The translations under genes and the position numbers were made by a program. DNA of 64,000 bases from Crocodylus rhombifer (taxonomy: Eukaryota; Chordata; Crocodylia; Crocodylidae). Shown piece by piece: positions 1 to 11,563 of this stretch. Every line of letters starts with the position of its first letter. Position 1 is the stretch's first letter. The notes under the pieces were generated by a model. The model saw nothing but the letters and a program-made list of their open reading frames with translations. It did not search any database and was not told the origin of the DNA. Where the stretch lies: the NCBI GenBank assembly GCA_038503035.1, contig JAVSML010024243.1, positions 314,647 through 378,646 of the forward strand, given 5' to 3'.

Positions 1-427
1 TCTCAGACTTTGAAAATTTTTCATGGAAATTATGAGTCACATTTCAACAGAAATAATTTATCAGTATTTTCTCAAATTTGACTCACTTTAATTGGTTGAC
101 TGCAAACAATTTCAGACTAGATGAACTGTTGATAAATCTTATTCATGTATGATAAATTGAAGGTACTCTTATCAGTAAAGGTTTTATACTTGCATAATTT
201 TAGAAATTATGATATACATATATGTACTCATTATATTATTGGAATAAGAAATTTAAAGCTTGTATAGATGTGTCACAGCAGTACACAGATGCTGCAGCAT
301 AAGTAGTCTGCCTTTATAAATATATGAAGCTAAGTTCAGATGTTGAAGAGAAGAGGAAGAATATAATGTTACTCTCCTGGACCAGTTCATACAGCCATAC
401 CCTTGTGTCAAGTATTTTTGACTTCAT
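1..427. other. AT-rich sequence, nothing recognised
   Basis: This stretch is AT-rich with no open frame of interest, no repeat end and no RNA gene that I can recognise. It is presumably ordinary intergenic or intronic DNA. Confidence 0.5.
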
Positions 428-785
428 TGGATGCATCTACACATGTACTTTCTTGCAGAGTAGATTAATTAGCTTCACAGTAAAGCATCACCATCTACAC
501 ATGCACCAGTTTTAGGGCACAGTAAGGTAATTAACTTTGCCATAAGGGGACTGTCTTATGATGGAGTAATTAACTATGTTGAAATGCACATGTAGACGGT
601 GACCAGGTGGGGCCAGACTCCTACCTGCTGCCTGGCTGCACTGCTCCACGGGGTCAGCACCCTTCTGCCACTTGATGCTGCCACCTGTAGCCCAGGGCTG
701 ACATCCTGTGCCCCTACCAGCCTAGGTTTGGTCTTCCCCAGCTCAAACTGCTGCTGTCCTGGGTATAGATGTAGATGCTGGGAGA
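428..785. mobile_element. Nested MITE cluster (GCATCTACACATG-type ends)
   Basis: The motif GCATCTACACATG or a close variant occurs four times: in the plus sense near 431 and 491, and as reverse complement near 584-600 and 764-780. The arrangement is nested, with an outer pair and an inner pair facing each other. That is what one small terminal-inverted-repeat element inside another would leave. The inner ends both begin TCACC and share TCTACA. The interior from about 610 to 760 is GC-rich. No target duplication is clear. The same end motif recurs in larger elements elsewhere in the window. Confidence 0.5.
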
Positions 786-2196
786 CCCCTCAAGGAGATG
801 TTATCTCTAATAGTAGTGCAAAAGGCATGTTGAATGGTGTGTGTACACATACTTTTTGTGGTGACTTTTTAGTTTTCTACCTAAGTCTGGACTTCTGTAC
901 CAGATCTGAAAATCAGAGAGAGACACCAATATGAATAATCCAATCTTACCACATGAAGGTAAGATGGTCTACTTAAATAACTAGAAATGCATTGAGTAAT
1001 GTTCAGAGCTAAAGTAGCAGACTTCCTTTCATTTCCTAGTAGGGAAGCTAAGGGGTATTTAAAATACTCACTCTTCTCCTCTGTTGGCTATTGGGGTTTG
1101 GGCCACACCATAGAGGAAGAACAGCCTCTCAACAGCCACTACTCCTAGCCCTTGCTGCTACTGTAAGATTGGGTGGGAAGGCATGAGTATTTAGAGCCTT
1201 GTCTCGGCCGCAGCATGCCAGTCAGCATTCCTGAACTTGAACAGAAATGTAAGAAATTTACACAAGCACATGTTCAAATGATCTCAGAAAATGTTTTTGG
1301 GTTTGTTTTCCTGGCAAAAAAACCAAACAAAAAAAAATTATCTGGAAACACCTGAATAGATATTCAAAAGCAGAGGCCTTAAAGAGCAGAGAGTGTACAG
1401 TGCTGACACTGTGCAGCCAGGGGGCCCTGCATCTTGGCATACTCTGCAAACTCCCTCTGTCTGCCTGGAGAAAGATGGCAGCAACACACATGGCAGTCCT
1501 GATTGGCTGACTAGACGCTACTCAGGATCAGCCTGTCTCTCCCTCCAGAACACAATGTAGGGATTTAGAAGGCGGCATGTTCTTCTCCCTGCTTGGTTGG
1601 AGTAGTAGTTTCCAGCAAGCAATACACTGTCTTCCTGGGGAGGGGAAGAAGATGAGAGCAATGGTTTAAATGTCTTTGACTGTTTCGTGTATCTATCAAT
1701 GGTTAATGACATTACAATTTAATCTGTTCAATAGGGTTGCAAACCAGCATGCTTTAACACATAGTAATAACTGATGTTCTTATTGTCAGCTTGCACATCA
1801 TTTTCAGTCTCTCTCTAAGGTACACAAAACATACAGTACAATTGTATATATACAGAAGAGTCCTAGAGAAAGATATATGATTTACTGTGTTTAACACATT
1901 TGTAATCCAGTTAAGCCATATCCTTTATCAAAATAAGGCAGGTCTTACGTATTGAACTTTGTTCGTGCAAGTGTAAGGCTAAAAGCTCTGATCTCCAACC
2001 TTGCATCAGTCTGGTGTGAAAAACTGTTTAGCAGGTACCTTAGATTGTCTTGAATACTTGTTGTTGTTAGTCTTTTATTGGATAGGACTAGTGTCTTTCA
2101 TTGACAGATAATTAAAAATCCACAAAGACAAATGGGTACTGACTCAGACAAAAATGGGTTCTAATTCAGCTTTGCCTTTTCTGTAATTTCTGAACT
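786..2196. other. No recognisable feature
   Basis: Mixed-composition DNA with short spurious frames on both strands. I see no LINE protein similarity, no terminal inverted repeats and no tRNA-like fold. The short poly-A run near 1329 is ordinary. Confidence 0.4.
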
Positions 2197-2495
2197 ATCT
2201 CATAGTTTCATAGTTAGTAGGGTCGGAAAGGACCTGAGCAGATCACCAAGTCCGACCCCCTGCCATGGCAGGAAAGAGTACTGGGGTCAAACAACACCAG
2301 CAATGTGATTGTCTAGCCTTGTCTTAAAGACTCCCAGGGTAGGAGCCAGCACCACTTCGCGTGGAAATTCGCTTGGAAGTTTGTTCCAGATCCTAGCCTC
2401 CCTGACAGTGAAGTAGCACCTCCTGATGTCTAATCTGAATGTACCCTCTGCCAGCTTGTGACCGTTATTTCTAGTCACTCCTGGTAGTTCTCTCG
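2197..2495 (-). mobile_element. CR1 LINE 3' end, antisense, 5'-truncated
   Basis: Read on the minus strand this encodes the C-terminal tail of CR1 ORF2. Recognisable stretches are GVTRNNGHKLAEG, LDIRRCYFTVR and APTLGVFKTRLD, followed by the short CR1 3' UTR with the GACCCC/CATGGCAGG segment and an AACTATGA-type terminus at 2197. A 12 bp duplication adds residues within the conserved 'RIWNKLPSE..REVV' stretch. CR1 copies are usually 5'-truncated by incomplete reverse transcription, and this one keeps about 300 bp. The family matches the longer antisense copy at 20197-23527. Confidence 0.93.
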
Positions 2496-2654
2496 TGCCT
2501 TTTATTTTTTTATAGTTATGCTGCTTATCGAGTATTACAAAGCACCTGGTCTTAAAAACAGGGTTACACATTGATTTATTTAACATTCAGTAATAAATTG
2601 AGAATTATTGTTATCAAGAATATAATTTCTACACAGTTACCCACAGGAGTCTAA

Positions 2655-2760
2655 TGAGTAAAAGCATCTCCGAGGGGACAGTTTGGGCCCCATTATTGTT
2701 TTCCATCTTTATCAACATTCTCCTTCATATAAGCTGGAATAAGCCTAATGTACCTCAAAG
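2655..2760 (+). mobile_element. Possible decayed LINE reverse-transcriptase fragment
   Basis: One plus frame reads VWAPLLFSIFINI. This resembles the conserved LINE reverse-transcriptase stretch V-L-G-P-L-L-F-(S/N)-I-F-I-N-D that precedes the catalytic FADD box. The match is short and the flanks are not alignable by eye, so this is a weak call. It could be a chance resemblance. Confidence 0.35.
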
Positions 2761-3375
2761 AGACAGCTCTCCATCTTCAAAGGGTGATTATTTTCTTAGT
2801 TGATCCCTATATTTTTATATTATCAAGCTTTCCATCTCAATGAAGATCAGCATGCAGGCTTGGTTTGAATAATTTAAAAACAGCTAGTGTTAATATTAAC
2901 AAAAGAGTTTGAATTTGTCACCTCTACAGCTGACTTTCAACAAACTTTTTATACTTAGTGAAATATTAATAGTGTTGATAGCATTCAGCTTAATAATATA
3001 AAATGGTCATTGATTTATTTCCATGATGCACTTGGCTCTTCAGATTGATTGTCTAGTTTAGGGAAGTTGTTTAGCAGTGATAATACAGGATATACATGAG
3101 AGGCAAGGATTTTTCATATCTTTCCTTGGCCCAACTCTGCAGTAAATCCAAAAAAAAAAAATCACCCACAAAATTCCTATTTAGATTTTGGCCCATCTTA
3201 AGCTTTGTACATGTAGAAAATAAATGTTAGTGCTAAGTACGCAAATTTATATTACTGCTGATAACCAGGTTTCATCCCCTGAAGCTATGTTACAGCAGGC
3301 TGATGTAAACATAGTTAAAATTAAATATTTTGTCATTTGGGAAGATTCTTCTTAAGTGATCAAGATGTACATGAA
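2761..3375. other. AT-rich sequence, nothing recognised
   Basis: AT-rich DNA with a short poly-A run near 3150. No repeat family, RNA gene or coding signal is visible. Confidence 0.45.
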
Positions 3376-3441
3376 AGTTTGTACTATATATATTGTACTA
3401 TATATATATGTGTGTGTATAGTACCTTATATATTTGTATAC
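3376..3441. repeat. (TA)n / (TG)n low-complexity tract
   Basis: Alternating TA dinucleotides with a short TGTGTG segment, directly before the left end of the next MITE-like unit. Confidence 0.8.
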
Positions 3442-3850
3442 AGGTTTCCCTTGACTTATGCAGTAGATACATTCCCAGAGAATGGCGCATAAATTGAATT
3501 TGCAGTTTGAAAACCCAGTTTACAATGGAACAGATAGGGATGCATTCCTACGGCAGCGAGGGAGGGAGTGAAGCTGGGGCTAGGGAAGGAATAAGGAGAG
3601 GGGCGTGGCGCAGCCCAACAGTTGCAAGCAGATGTTGTCCACTGCTTCCAGGGCTGCAGGAGGAGCAGCACTGGGCTCTTCCTGGTGCTCAAGGTGGGAA
3701 GCAGGATGACAGCAGGTTGTGGCCGGCAGCAGCACTGGCCTCTTCCCAGCATGGGCTGTGGTGGTGGAAGGGGGGCTGCTGCCACCCCAAAATTCACTGT
3801 AGCCCCACTGCTTCAGGGACTTGGTGGCTGCCTATAAGTATATAAGGGGG
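3438..3850. mobile_element. MITE-like element with GC-rich interior
   Basis: The left edge reads ACAGGTTTCCCTTGACTTAT, the style of terminus seen in pogo/Tigger- and hAT-like DNA transposons. Near 3825-3848 an imperfect reverse complement appears (CTGCCTATAAGTATATAAGG), a possible right end. Between them the DNA turns strongly GC-rich and yields long spurious frames on both strands, which are composition artefacts. No target duplication is certain and the superfamily is unresolved. Confidence 0.45.
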
Positions 3851-3867
3851 GTGGGTGCATCAGGAAC

Positions 3868-4147
3868 TGGGAGAACACTTGTTTATCAGGGCTCTCCAAG
3901 GGAAAATTAGGTCTAACAGCCACAAGCTTCTAGAAGGCTGATTCAGACTTGATATAAGGAAAATCTTCTTTACAGCCCATGTGTCCAAGGTCTGGAACAA
4001 ACTCCTCACAGAGGTGGTGCAAGCACCTACTCTGGACTCATTCCAAAGGTGTTTGGATATTTATCTTGCTGGGATCATCCCCATAGATTTCTTGCCTCTG
4101 GTTGGGGGACTGGTCTTGATAATCTCACAAGGTCCCTTCCAGCCCCT
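3868..4147 (+). mobile_element. CR1 LINE 3' end fragment
   Basis: Plus-strand CR1 tail. The ORF2 C-terminus is recognisable as VWNKLLTEVVQAPTLDSFQRCLD, here degraded, followed by the CR1 3' UTR ending GGTCCCTTCCAGCCCC. It stops exactly where the 5' part of a second CR1 begins, so two copies lie head to tail. The CTTCCAGCCCC terminus marks a different subfamily from the CTTCCGACCC copies elsewhere in the window. Confidence 0.88.
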
Positions 4148-5815
4148 AATGTCTACAACTGCCTGTACACCAATACCAGGAGCATGGGGGACAAGCAGGA
4201 GGAGCTAGCTTTCCTGCTGTCTAGTAAGCAATATGACCCAGTAGGGATCATGGATCCTGGTTGGGACACCCCTCTGGAGGCTGACATTGGATCCAAAGAT
4301 AAGCAGCTTGAAACCCTCTGAGGCAAGCTTTGCAGGGGGGAGGGGGGTCAAGGTGAGATCCCTGAGAATGGGAAGAGGGCCAACATTGTGCTCATCTTCA
4401 TGAAGGGGAAGAAGGAGGACCTGAGTAACTATAGGCCAGTCAGCCTAACCTGCATCCCAAGGAAAATCCTGGAAGAACTCATTAAAGAATCTATGTGCAA
4501 TATGCTTGTTGAAGGTAAGATTCTGAATGACATCCAGCATGACTTCATCGTGAGTAGGTCTTGTGTTACCAGTTTCATCTCCTTCTATGAAGGTGGTTTC
4601 TCACCACCTGGACACAGGAGGGAAGGTCAACAGTATATACCTAGACTTTCAAAAGGCTTTTGATTTAGTATCCCACAATATCCTTGTGGAAAAAAATGGA
4701 ATATTGTGGGTTTAACTGCTCTCCAGTACAGTGGGTGGAAAACTGGCTGCATGGTAGGACCCAGAGAGTTCTCATGAACCAATCTGTCATCCTGGCAAGA
4801 AGTGGCCAGTGGTGTCCCTCAGGGGTCTGTGCTTGCACTATGCTTGTCAATATCTTTATCAGTGATTTGGATGTGGGGGTGAAAAGGAGCTGAAAAGCTC
4901 ACTGGCCAAGTTTGTAGATCACACCAAGTTATGGGGGAGCATGGTCATGACAGAAGATAGGTTGCAGATGCAGGCAGAACTGAACAGGCTGAAGTGTTAG
5001 GCAGGCTGGAACCAGATGAAGTTTAACACGCAGAAGTGTAAAGTGCTGCATCTGAGGGCAAACAATCTCCAACATACCTACAGGCTTGGTGGTGACAATT
5101 TGACTTGCACCACAACTGAAAGGAACCTAGGGATAGAGATTGACCATGATATGAACATAAGCCGGCAGTGCAATGCTGCGACCAGCAGAGCAGACAACAT
5201 GCTGGCATGCTTTAACTGTTGCATCTCATGCAAAATTAAGGAAGTGATACTCCCACTGTACTCCACACTGGTGAAACCACAGCTGGAGTACTGCATCCAG
5301 TTTTGGGTGCCGCACTTCAACAAGGACTTGGAAAAATTTGAGAAGGTCCAAAGAGGAGCTACCAGTATAATCAGGGACTTGTAAGACAAGCCATGTGAGG
5401 AGAGGCTGATGGACTTGGGCCTCTTCAGCCTACAGAAGAGAAGGCTGAGAGGGGACTTGGTAGCAGCTTACCACTACATCAGGGGAGTATATCAAGAACT
5501 CAGTGAACAGCTGTTCACCAGAGCATCCCTCGGAAAGACCAGGAGCAATGGATACAAACTCCTGGAAGGCCGCTTCAGGCTCAATTCCAGGAAAAACTCC
5601 TCCACAGACAGGGTGTCCAGATTGTAGAATAAAGTCCCTCCAGTGGTGATGCAGTCACCTACCCTGGAAATCTTCAAAAGGAGACCGGACACTCGCATCA
5701 TTGGGGTCATTTGACCCCAGTTGTCTTTTCCTGCTTAAGGCAGGGGAACTGGACCTGATGATCTACAAGGTCCCTTCCAGCCCCTAACAAGCTATGAAAA
5801 TCTATGAAAACCAGC
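4148..5815 (+). mobile_element. CR1 LINE, internally deleted and degraded
   Basis: The copy starts inside the ORF2 endonuclease (LYTNTRSMGDKQEEL), loses most of that domain, and jumps to the reverse transcriptase (YRPVSLTCIPRKILEELI, near 4430). It continues through the FISDLDVGV region near 4860 to the C-terminal part at 5016-5384 (KCKVLHLRANNLQHTYRL, LVKPQLEYCIQFWVPHF) and 5409-5627. The 3' UTR ends near 5815. Several frameshifts and stops break it, so it cannot encode an active protein. Its position directly after the preceding CR1 tail suggests insertion into or next to an older copy. Confidence 0.92.
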
Positions 5816-6700
5816 TTGAACTAATGAGAGGCTTTTGTTTTGCTGATGGACCGATAAATGCTGTTATCAGGGTCCTTGATAAAAAAAATTGCAAATTCTC
5901 TGATTAAACCCCCAAAATATGCAATTAAAAGTAAAGCCCCACCACAGCTCCCCTGCCCTGCTGGCACCTCTCACTCTGGCACCTCTCACATATTGTTATG
6001 GCTGCACCCTCCCTTCTGTCCATATGGCAGGAGCAGCAGCTGGGGACCTTTTTTAAGTTCTTGAAGAAGGTAATCTCCCCCTCCCTTCCCACCTTTGTTC
6101 TCAGAGGCACATCCTACCCCTTCCCCTCTCTTTCACCCCTGTTGCCCATCCTCTCCCCCCACCACCTACATCTGCTGCTATTACAGGTGTGAGAGGAGCT
6201 CCTTCCTTCTTTAACCAGGCTGCATGGGGGCTGGACTTATCCCAGGACAGTGGCAGTGACAATGACAGGCATGTGGGTTCCCCCTCCCTACCTGATCCCC
6301 CCTGTAGGTGTTCCCTGCCAGTCCAGGAGCAGGTGCGGAGAGGGGGAACCAAGCTTCCCAACACTATCACTACCCCAGACTGAGCCCATCCCTTCATAGC
6401 CCAACTGAAGAAGGACAGGAACTCCCCTCGCCCCTGGGACAGCAAGGACATTGGCACTGGCCGATGGGGGAGGGGGAGAAGGAAGGAGGATGGGATGTGC
6501 CTCTGATCTGGGAGGGGAAGAGGAGCACTTAAAGTCCTCCACTGTAGGTTCCCACAGCACCAGTCACTGCTTCTGCATCTCCCTTTGCAAAATTTTGGAT
6601 CCACTTCTAAATACTAAATACAAGAATAATCTTAGGCAGACCAGAACCCTGGTGAACCCTGACCAGTAGGCTATGAAGCCAGGTTCTGTTTTCACTTGTT
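5816..6700. other. Unclassified block with GC-rich interior, probable repeat
   Basis: AT-rich edges surround a GC-rich core (about 5950-6560), the same architecture as the MITEs in this window. The motif CCGATAAATGCTG near 5850 also resembles GCCGATAAATG near the left end of the hAT element at 40104. Long frames on both strands in the core come from base composition. I could not find a convincing terminal pair. Confidence 0.35.
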
Positions 6701-7726
6701 TAGTGTTGAATAAAGTTTTGAAAGAACTGCTTTTTTCTTCTAACTTTCCTAATGCCTCTGAAAAATGCATACGTAAATATAGCATTTTGTATTGTTATGC
6801 TTATAGCACCCAGGTGTTCCTCAGAACTCAGTCTTCTAGGCATAGTACCAATACAGAGCCAAACAAAAAACAAAAAATCCCAAGAGCACTTAAAGCAAAA
6901 AAGCTTAAAGCAAAAAAATGACCCTCAGATAGCTTACAGTCCAAAAGAAACAACAGTGGATAGACAAGTAAAAGAGTAAAGGGAAACTATGACTAGCATG
7001 GCAGGACCTAACACTCATCAACTAATAATTACTTTCCACATTATTTTTTGTAAACTTCCACTATGAGTTGCATGAGAGGGGAAAGAAAAAAACCCTCAAA
7101 ATTAAGATATGACCTTTCCTTTGCTTGTAGGTCACTGAAAGGAAAAGAACCTACCATTTAAAATTATATTCAGTTTGATGCTTCTGGATAACATTAGTTG
7201 GAAAAAACCTACAGATTTTAGTAAACCGTTTGGGGGATGGATTCACTGAAAATTTAACATTAGGTGAAACTGGAATCAGCTGAGACATATATAAAATATG
7301 GTATTTTTGAGAAAAAAAATTTCTATCAGACATTTGCAGGGGTGATTAAAAAAGGCACTGCTCAGCTACCTTGCCTTGTGTCTGCCACCTAAGGGCCAAA
7401 TTCAACAGAACACTTAAACAGAAACTTAAACCCATTCATAATGTACAAGAACTGTAAACATTGTCATCAATGCAACTTAAACACATACAAAATATTCTGT
7501 TGAGTTAGTGCATAACAGTGAATTAGCACACCTCTGACTTGACTTACACAAGTGTAATGAGGCCTAATTCCATAAAATGCAAAATTAGATAAAAACTGAG
7601 CTCTCTTGCTTATGGACAGTTTTGTATTTTACATTCTGTTTCTATTTATTTGTGTATGTGTGCATCTAGCATGCACATAACCCAAGATCTAAATACCTTT
7701 CAGATCAATTATATAACAATACAGTT
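6701..7726. other. AT-rich sequence, nothing recognised
   Basis: AT-rich DNA. A poly-A-signal-like AATAAAG occurs near 6709 but has no associated gene. Phrases near 7392 resemble old amniote repeats, too weakly to call. Confidence 0.4.
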
Positions 7727-8648
7727 GTTTCAGGGCACTAAGGCGATCCTGCTCCTTTAAGTACAGAAACAGCCTAGCTGGAGAGCCCAGTGAGTGGAAG
7801 CTGTGCTTCACAGCTGCAGGTTGCCCAGGCAGCAGGCTAATGAGGGAATTAGGTGGCACCTACACCCAGTCAACTGACTGGAAGGAGGAAGGGCACGTAT
7901 AAGCCCCAGGGCTGGGACTAGCGGGGGGTTAGTTCTCTGACATCTGCCAGGGGAAGGAGCTCTTGCAGGCAAGAACTACTTAGAGATGTTTGATGGACTG
8001 GGATGCTGCCTGCAAGATTAATAGAGCTCATAAGGTACCTGGGGCTGGGAGGCACACAATAGTAAGACAGAAGCTTATCATCTTAAGGGGGCAGAGTGTG
8101 ACCTCCATTATTATTGTTATGTTGTAGCTCAGGGGCTTGTTTTTCCACTGTCTTTTATACTGGTGGACCAGAAGGAGGCTAATGGTGGGGAGGAGGCCTC
8201 CTGGGGCACACTATTGTGTAGAGCCCCAGCACCATAGAGGGAACAACTACAGGGCTGCAGTGAGCCAAGGGCCAGAGCCTAGTGATAACAGGTGGGCAAG
8301 TTAGGCCAAGACCTTATCGGGAGACCATATCCATATACCACCTGTGAGGCATGGGGTGTGGTAAAGGGCAGGTGTTGGAGCCACCAGTCTAACTCTTAAG
8401 GCTTGGGGTGTGCCATGAAGCACCAACTTAGAATGGGATCCAGCAAAGGATCCAACAACCTGCAGGGTTCAGTGGGGTCCAACAGGACCATGACTGTGCA
8501 GAAACTTGTGGGCAGCCTCCCTATTATTTATTTACACCAACAAGACATGGCAGATGAGAAAAGAAGGTGCCCACAAGGCAGAATTGACTCGGTCACAGGG
8601 TCCTAGGGGCATCACGGCTATCCCTGGGGACCCCACACCATGACAACA
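7727..8648 (+). repeat. LTR-like interspersed repeat (unclassified)
   Basis: A block of about 0.9 kb, clearly richer in GC than its AT-rich flanks and with sharp edges. It starts near TGTTTCAG and ends GACAACA, compatible with the TG...CA ends of an LTR. It holds a CTCCTTTAAG element and a TATAAG box near 7897, as in promoter-bearing LTRs. No internal retroviral coding region, primer-binding site or poly-purine tract is seen next to it, so if it is an LTR it is a solo one. No flanking duplication is convincing. Other repeat classes remain possible. Confidence 0.4.
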
Positions 8649-9704
8649 TTTGATAGACAAAATAAACAAACTTCTCCCACCAAAACTAGAAAGCAGAAAA
8701 AATCAAATCTAAGCAATATCCCAGTTTACCCCAAAATAACAGCATGTATTGTGTTCCTCCATCCCTCCCTCCAAACTGAGGTATATGTGTCATCTTGAGC
8801 AGATTTGTACTGCTTTGGACCAAGAATGTTCTAAGTTCTGGGCTGCCTGAGCTAGCAAATATCCAGTCTACGCTTCCCTTTTTTCCTTTTTTTAATGCTT
8901 ATGCTTGCTTACCATCGCTGAATGCTCTGTCAGCGTTGTACACGGACAGTTGCTGTCTCAGGAAGACATATCCCAAGGCCATCACAGATAAGTAGAGAAA
9001 CACCAACACAAGTACCTTTACCTGGCAACAGTGGGCAGTTGTACATATTAGGGAGCAAGTGTTCCATGTTCTCCCAGTACAATACCATACTTAAGATATG
9101 TCTGCCAAGTTTTATTCAATGGCTTCTGTTTCTGGTCATTTAAGGATTAGGTATGCCATACTAATCTAAAAAGAGGGCAACAAAAGCAAGCAGTGTAGAG
9201 GGCAAGCTACTGCACTATAATAGCAGTGTAGTATAAATTATCAGACTTCTCTTCAAATATGTAAAGTATGAAAATGGTTTTGGTCACTACATTTACATAC
9301 TCTACATATCCTTTTATGTGTGTTGTACTTGGACATCTTTAATCACGGTTTGTTTTTTTCTTTCTTACTTTTTTTCTTATCATATAAAAATAATGACTAA
9401 TAGAGTCACTATGTTTGATAAAGACTTTAATAAAATTAAAGTATTAAGAATAGTGACTCTAACTTCCCTACAGTATCATTTTGTTTTGTTATAGAGGTTT
9501 CAATTATTTTCCTTTTTAAAATAAAGAAATATGAACTTACTTTCTAGAGTATAATTGTTTGGAAGGATAATTTTAAGATTGTATTTGTAGTAACTTTAAA
9601 ATTTATATAGAGTTTTCTATATAATTCATATTATACAAGTATTTTTAAATAATCAAAGTGGTATAAAATATTAATTTCACAATTGCCATATTAAATTCAT
9701 AAGA
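8649..9704. other. AT-rich sequence, nothing recognised
   Basis: Strongly AT-rich from about 9250, with no repeat ends or coding signal. Confidence 0.45.
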
Positions 9705-9845
9705 AAATAATATAATCCCCATATTACATATGGAGAATATTGATAGAGACCAAAATAATTTGCCCTTCTCCAAATAGCTAGTCAGGAGGAGAGCTGGAAT
9801 TAGAGTGGCAGAGTCACTACACTCCAAACGGTTACTGGATTCATT
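9705..9845 (-). mobile_element. MIR SINE relic
   Basis: Reads as the reverse complement of the MIR core. A 'TATAATCCCCATATTACA' segment matches the 'ATTATCCCCATTTTACAGATG' part of MIR. It is followed by 'AATTTGCCC', 'AAATAGCTAGTCAGGAGGAG' and 'AGCTGGAATTAGAGTGGCAG', in the order of the antisense MIR consensus. MIR is a tRNA-derived SINE amplified before the amniote radiation, so strong divergence is expected. Confidence 0.85.
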
Positions 9846-11059
9846 AGACAATGCTCCCTCTCAGCTTGATTTGGATTTAAAGACCTGTACTTTTACAGGT
9901 ACAGGCAATACATGATTCTCACACAGAATCATAAAGTGTGTGCCCAGCCATGAAGGATGCACTTCATGTGCAGAAGGACTGAAAGGAGCTAGCAACATGA
10001 TTCCAGGAAATTGGACATGGTTTATAAAATGTAGAAAATGAACTTTGAATTGCCCGATTTACCTAAACTAGCTAATCTGATAGCCTAACCATGATCTGCT
10101 TTTCTCGTATAACAAAACAGTTGAGTGATACTCAGGATTTCTTTTATAAATTCAGGGGGAAAAAGTGTGATTTTTTTAAAGCACGTCTCCTAGGTGGGAA
10201 TAACGGTCATTACCATTGCCTATGAAACAATGAATCTTTGCCTAAAGCAGTGCAGTAAGGCTTTTCATAACTTTTTGTAGGCATAGTAAAGGCTAAATTT
10301 GTTGCAGCATCCACAGAGATTTAAATTAATTTCAGAAAGAAAATTATTACATTAATTTGTTTTCTTCGAATATAATTTGGAATTAGTTATTCAGTAAGGG
10401 TTTTCCCAGTTGCCTTTAATAAAATGATAGAGATGGGCTTATGGGGAGAATCTTAATTGTTCAGCACTCTATCTCTGTTTGACTCATTTCAGAACTTAGC
10501 TATTAGTATAAAATAGCTGGAGTAAACTGCTGTTTTGTAAATGGCAGCACCTGACTTTAAGCTCTGGCTTGGGGGTTTTCAGAAGGCCTGTAGGTATTGA
10601 AGAGGCCTAGAACTTTCTAGCTGTTATACAAATCATGGTCATCCATGAAGCTCTGGTTTAGATGTGATTTCATTAGGTGTAGTCGCATGTATTCACTGTT
10701 TAAGATGAAATTTATAATGGTTCTGGCCCTAGGAACAATCTCTGTTAAAATAAAACAGCATGTTGCACCACTATGGTGTTATGATTAAGTTACTAGTAAT
10801 GGCTGCTAATATTTTTCATGAAGTACTTCTTTATTATGCTGTTTAAAACATGCTGGGATGATGGTTATAGTAAATGAGGAACGATAACTGTCTTGCACAA
10901 AGGAAGAATCACCTTAAATCATTACAAAAGGATTATTTTTCATTAGCAAATTGCTATTTCAGAGTCTGGCTACCTAGGGCAAAGTACAGATGTTCAAAAT
11001 GCCCATAATAAAACCTTAACTTACTTAAAGAGTCATAATTTAGAGCAGGAGCCCACTAA
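9846..11059. other. No recognisable feature
   Basis: AT-rich DNA with one tiny hairpin around 9883. No gene or repeat is recognised. Confidence 0.4.
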
Positions 11060-11460
11060 ACAGATATTTGCTGTTCGTCATGGGGAGCTCAGAGCCTGCC
11101 CACAGTGGCTCCTGGGGCCATCCTGCACACTTCCCAGGAGGCTGCTGTAGTGGCTCCTCTTCCCAGCACTGCCCCATGCCAGCTGGCAACTGTCAGCAGC
11201 AGCTGCACGGGGAGAGACCCCAGCATCCTTTCTTCTGCAGGCCCCCAGCCAGGCAGTGGCATGCCAGGGTTGCCGCAGGAACGTAGACCACAGACCCCTT
11301 CTCCCACCAGCCAGGCATACAGCTGGCCAGAGGGAGGAAGTGGGGCTGAAATCAGAGGTTTTTACTGATTCAGATAAATGACAGCCAATGGGGCAGGGCT
11401 GAAACAGTGCAGAGAGCTAGTGCAGCCCTGCACAACACCTTCTGGGGTGGTGGCAGTTAT
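11060..11460. other. GC-rich island, probable interior of a MITE-like repeat
   Basis: An abrupt GC-rich patch of about 350 bp in AT-rich surroundings, with overlapping spurious frames on both strands. It is not CpG-dense enough to look like a promoter island. The style matches the interiors of the terminal-inverted-repeat elements elsewhere, and an inverted repeat begins right after it. Confidence 0.35.
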
Positions 11461-11461
11461 T

Positions 11462-11563
11462 CTTTAAGTTAACCCTTGATAGAATCTGGCCCACACAGTT
11501 GATAAAGCACTCTTAAAGAAAGCACTTTAGGTTAATACACATCCATCAAGGGTTAACTTAAAG
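11462..11563. repeat. Perfect 19 bp inverted repeat pair
   Basis: Positions 11462-11480 (CTTTAAGTTAACCCTTGAT) and 11545-11563 are exact reverse complements, enclosing a 64 bp spacer. This is either a very small MITE or the remaining ends of one. Confidence 0.75.

Noticed and set aside
3456..3845. Overlapping frames of about 112 codons on both strands
   Set aside because: GC-rich MITE interior. No recognisable protein and no codon pattern favouring one frame.
6101..6604. 167-codon frame on the minus strand, overlapping other long frames
   Set aside because: It lies in a GC-rich patch that is open in several frames on both strands, with low-complexity Pro/Ser/Gly-rich translation and no domain. 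It is a composition artefact.
6700..6760. AATAAAG poly-A signal and 3'-UTR-like DNA
   Set aside because: No gene or coding remnant upstream. Such hexamers are frequent in AT-rich DNA.
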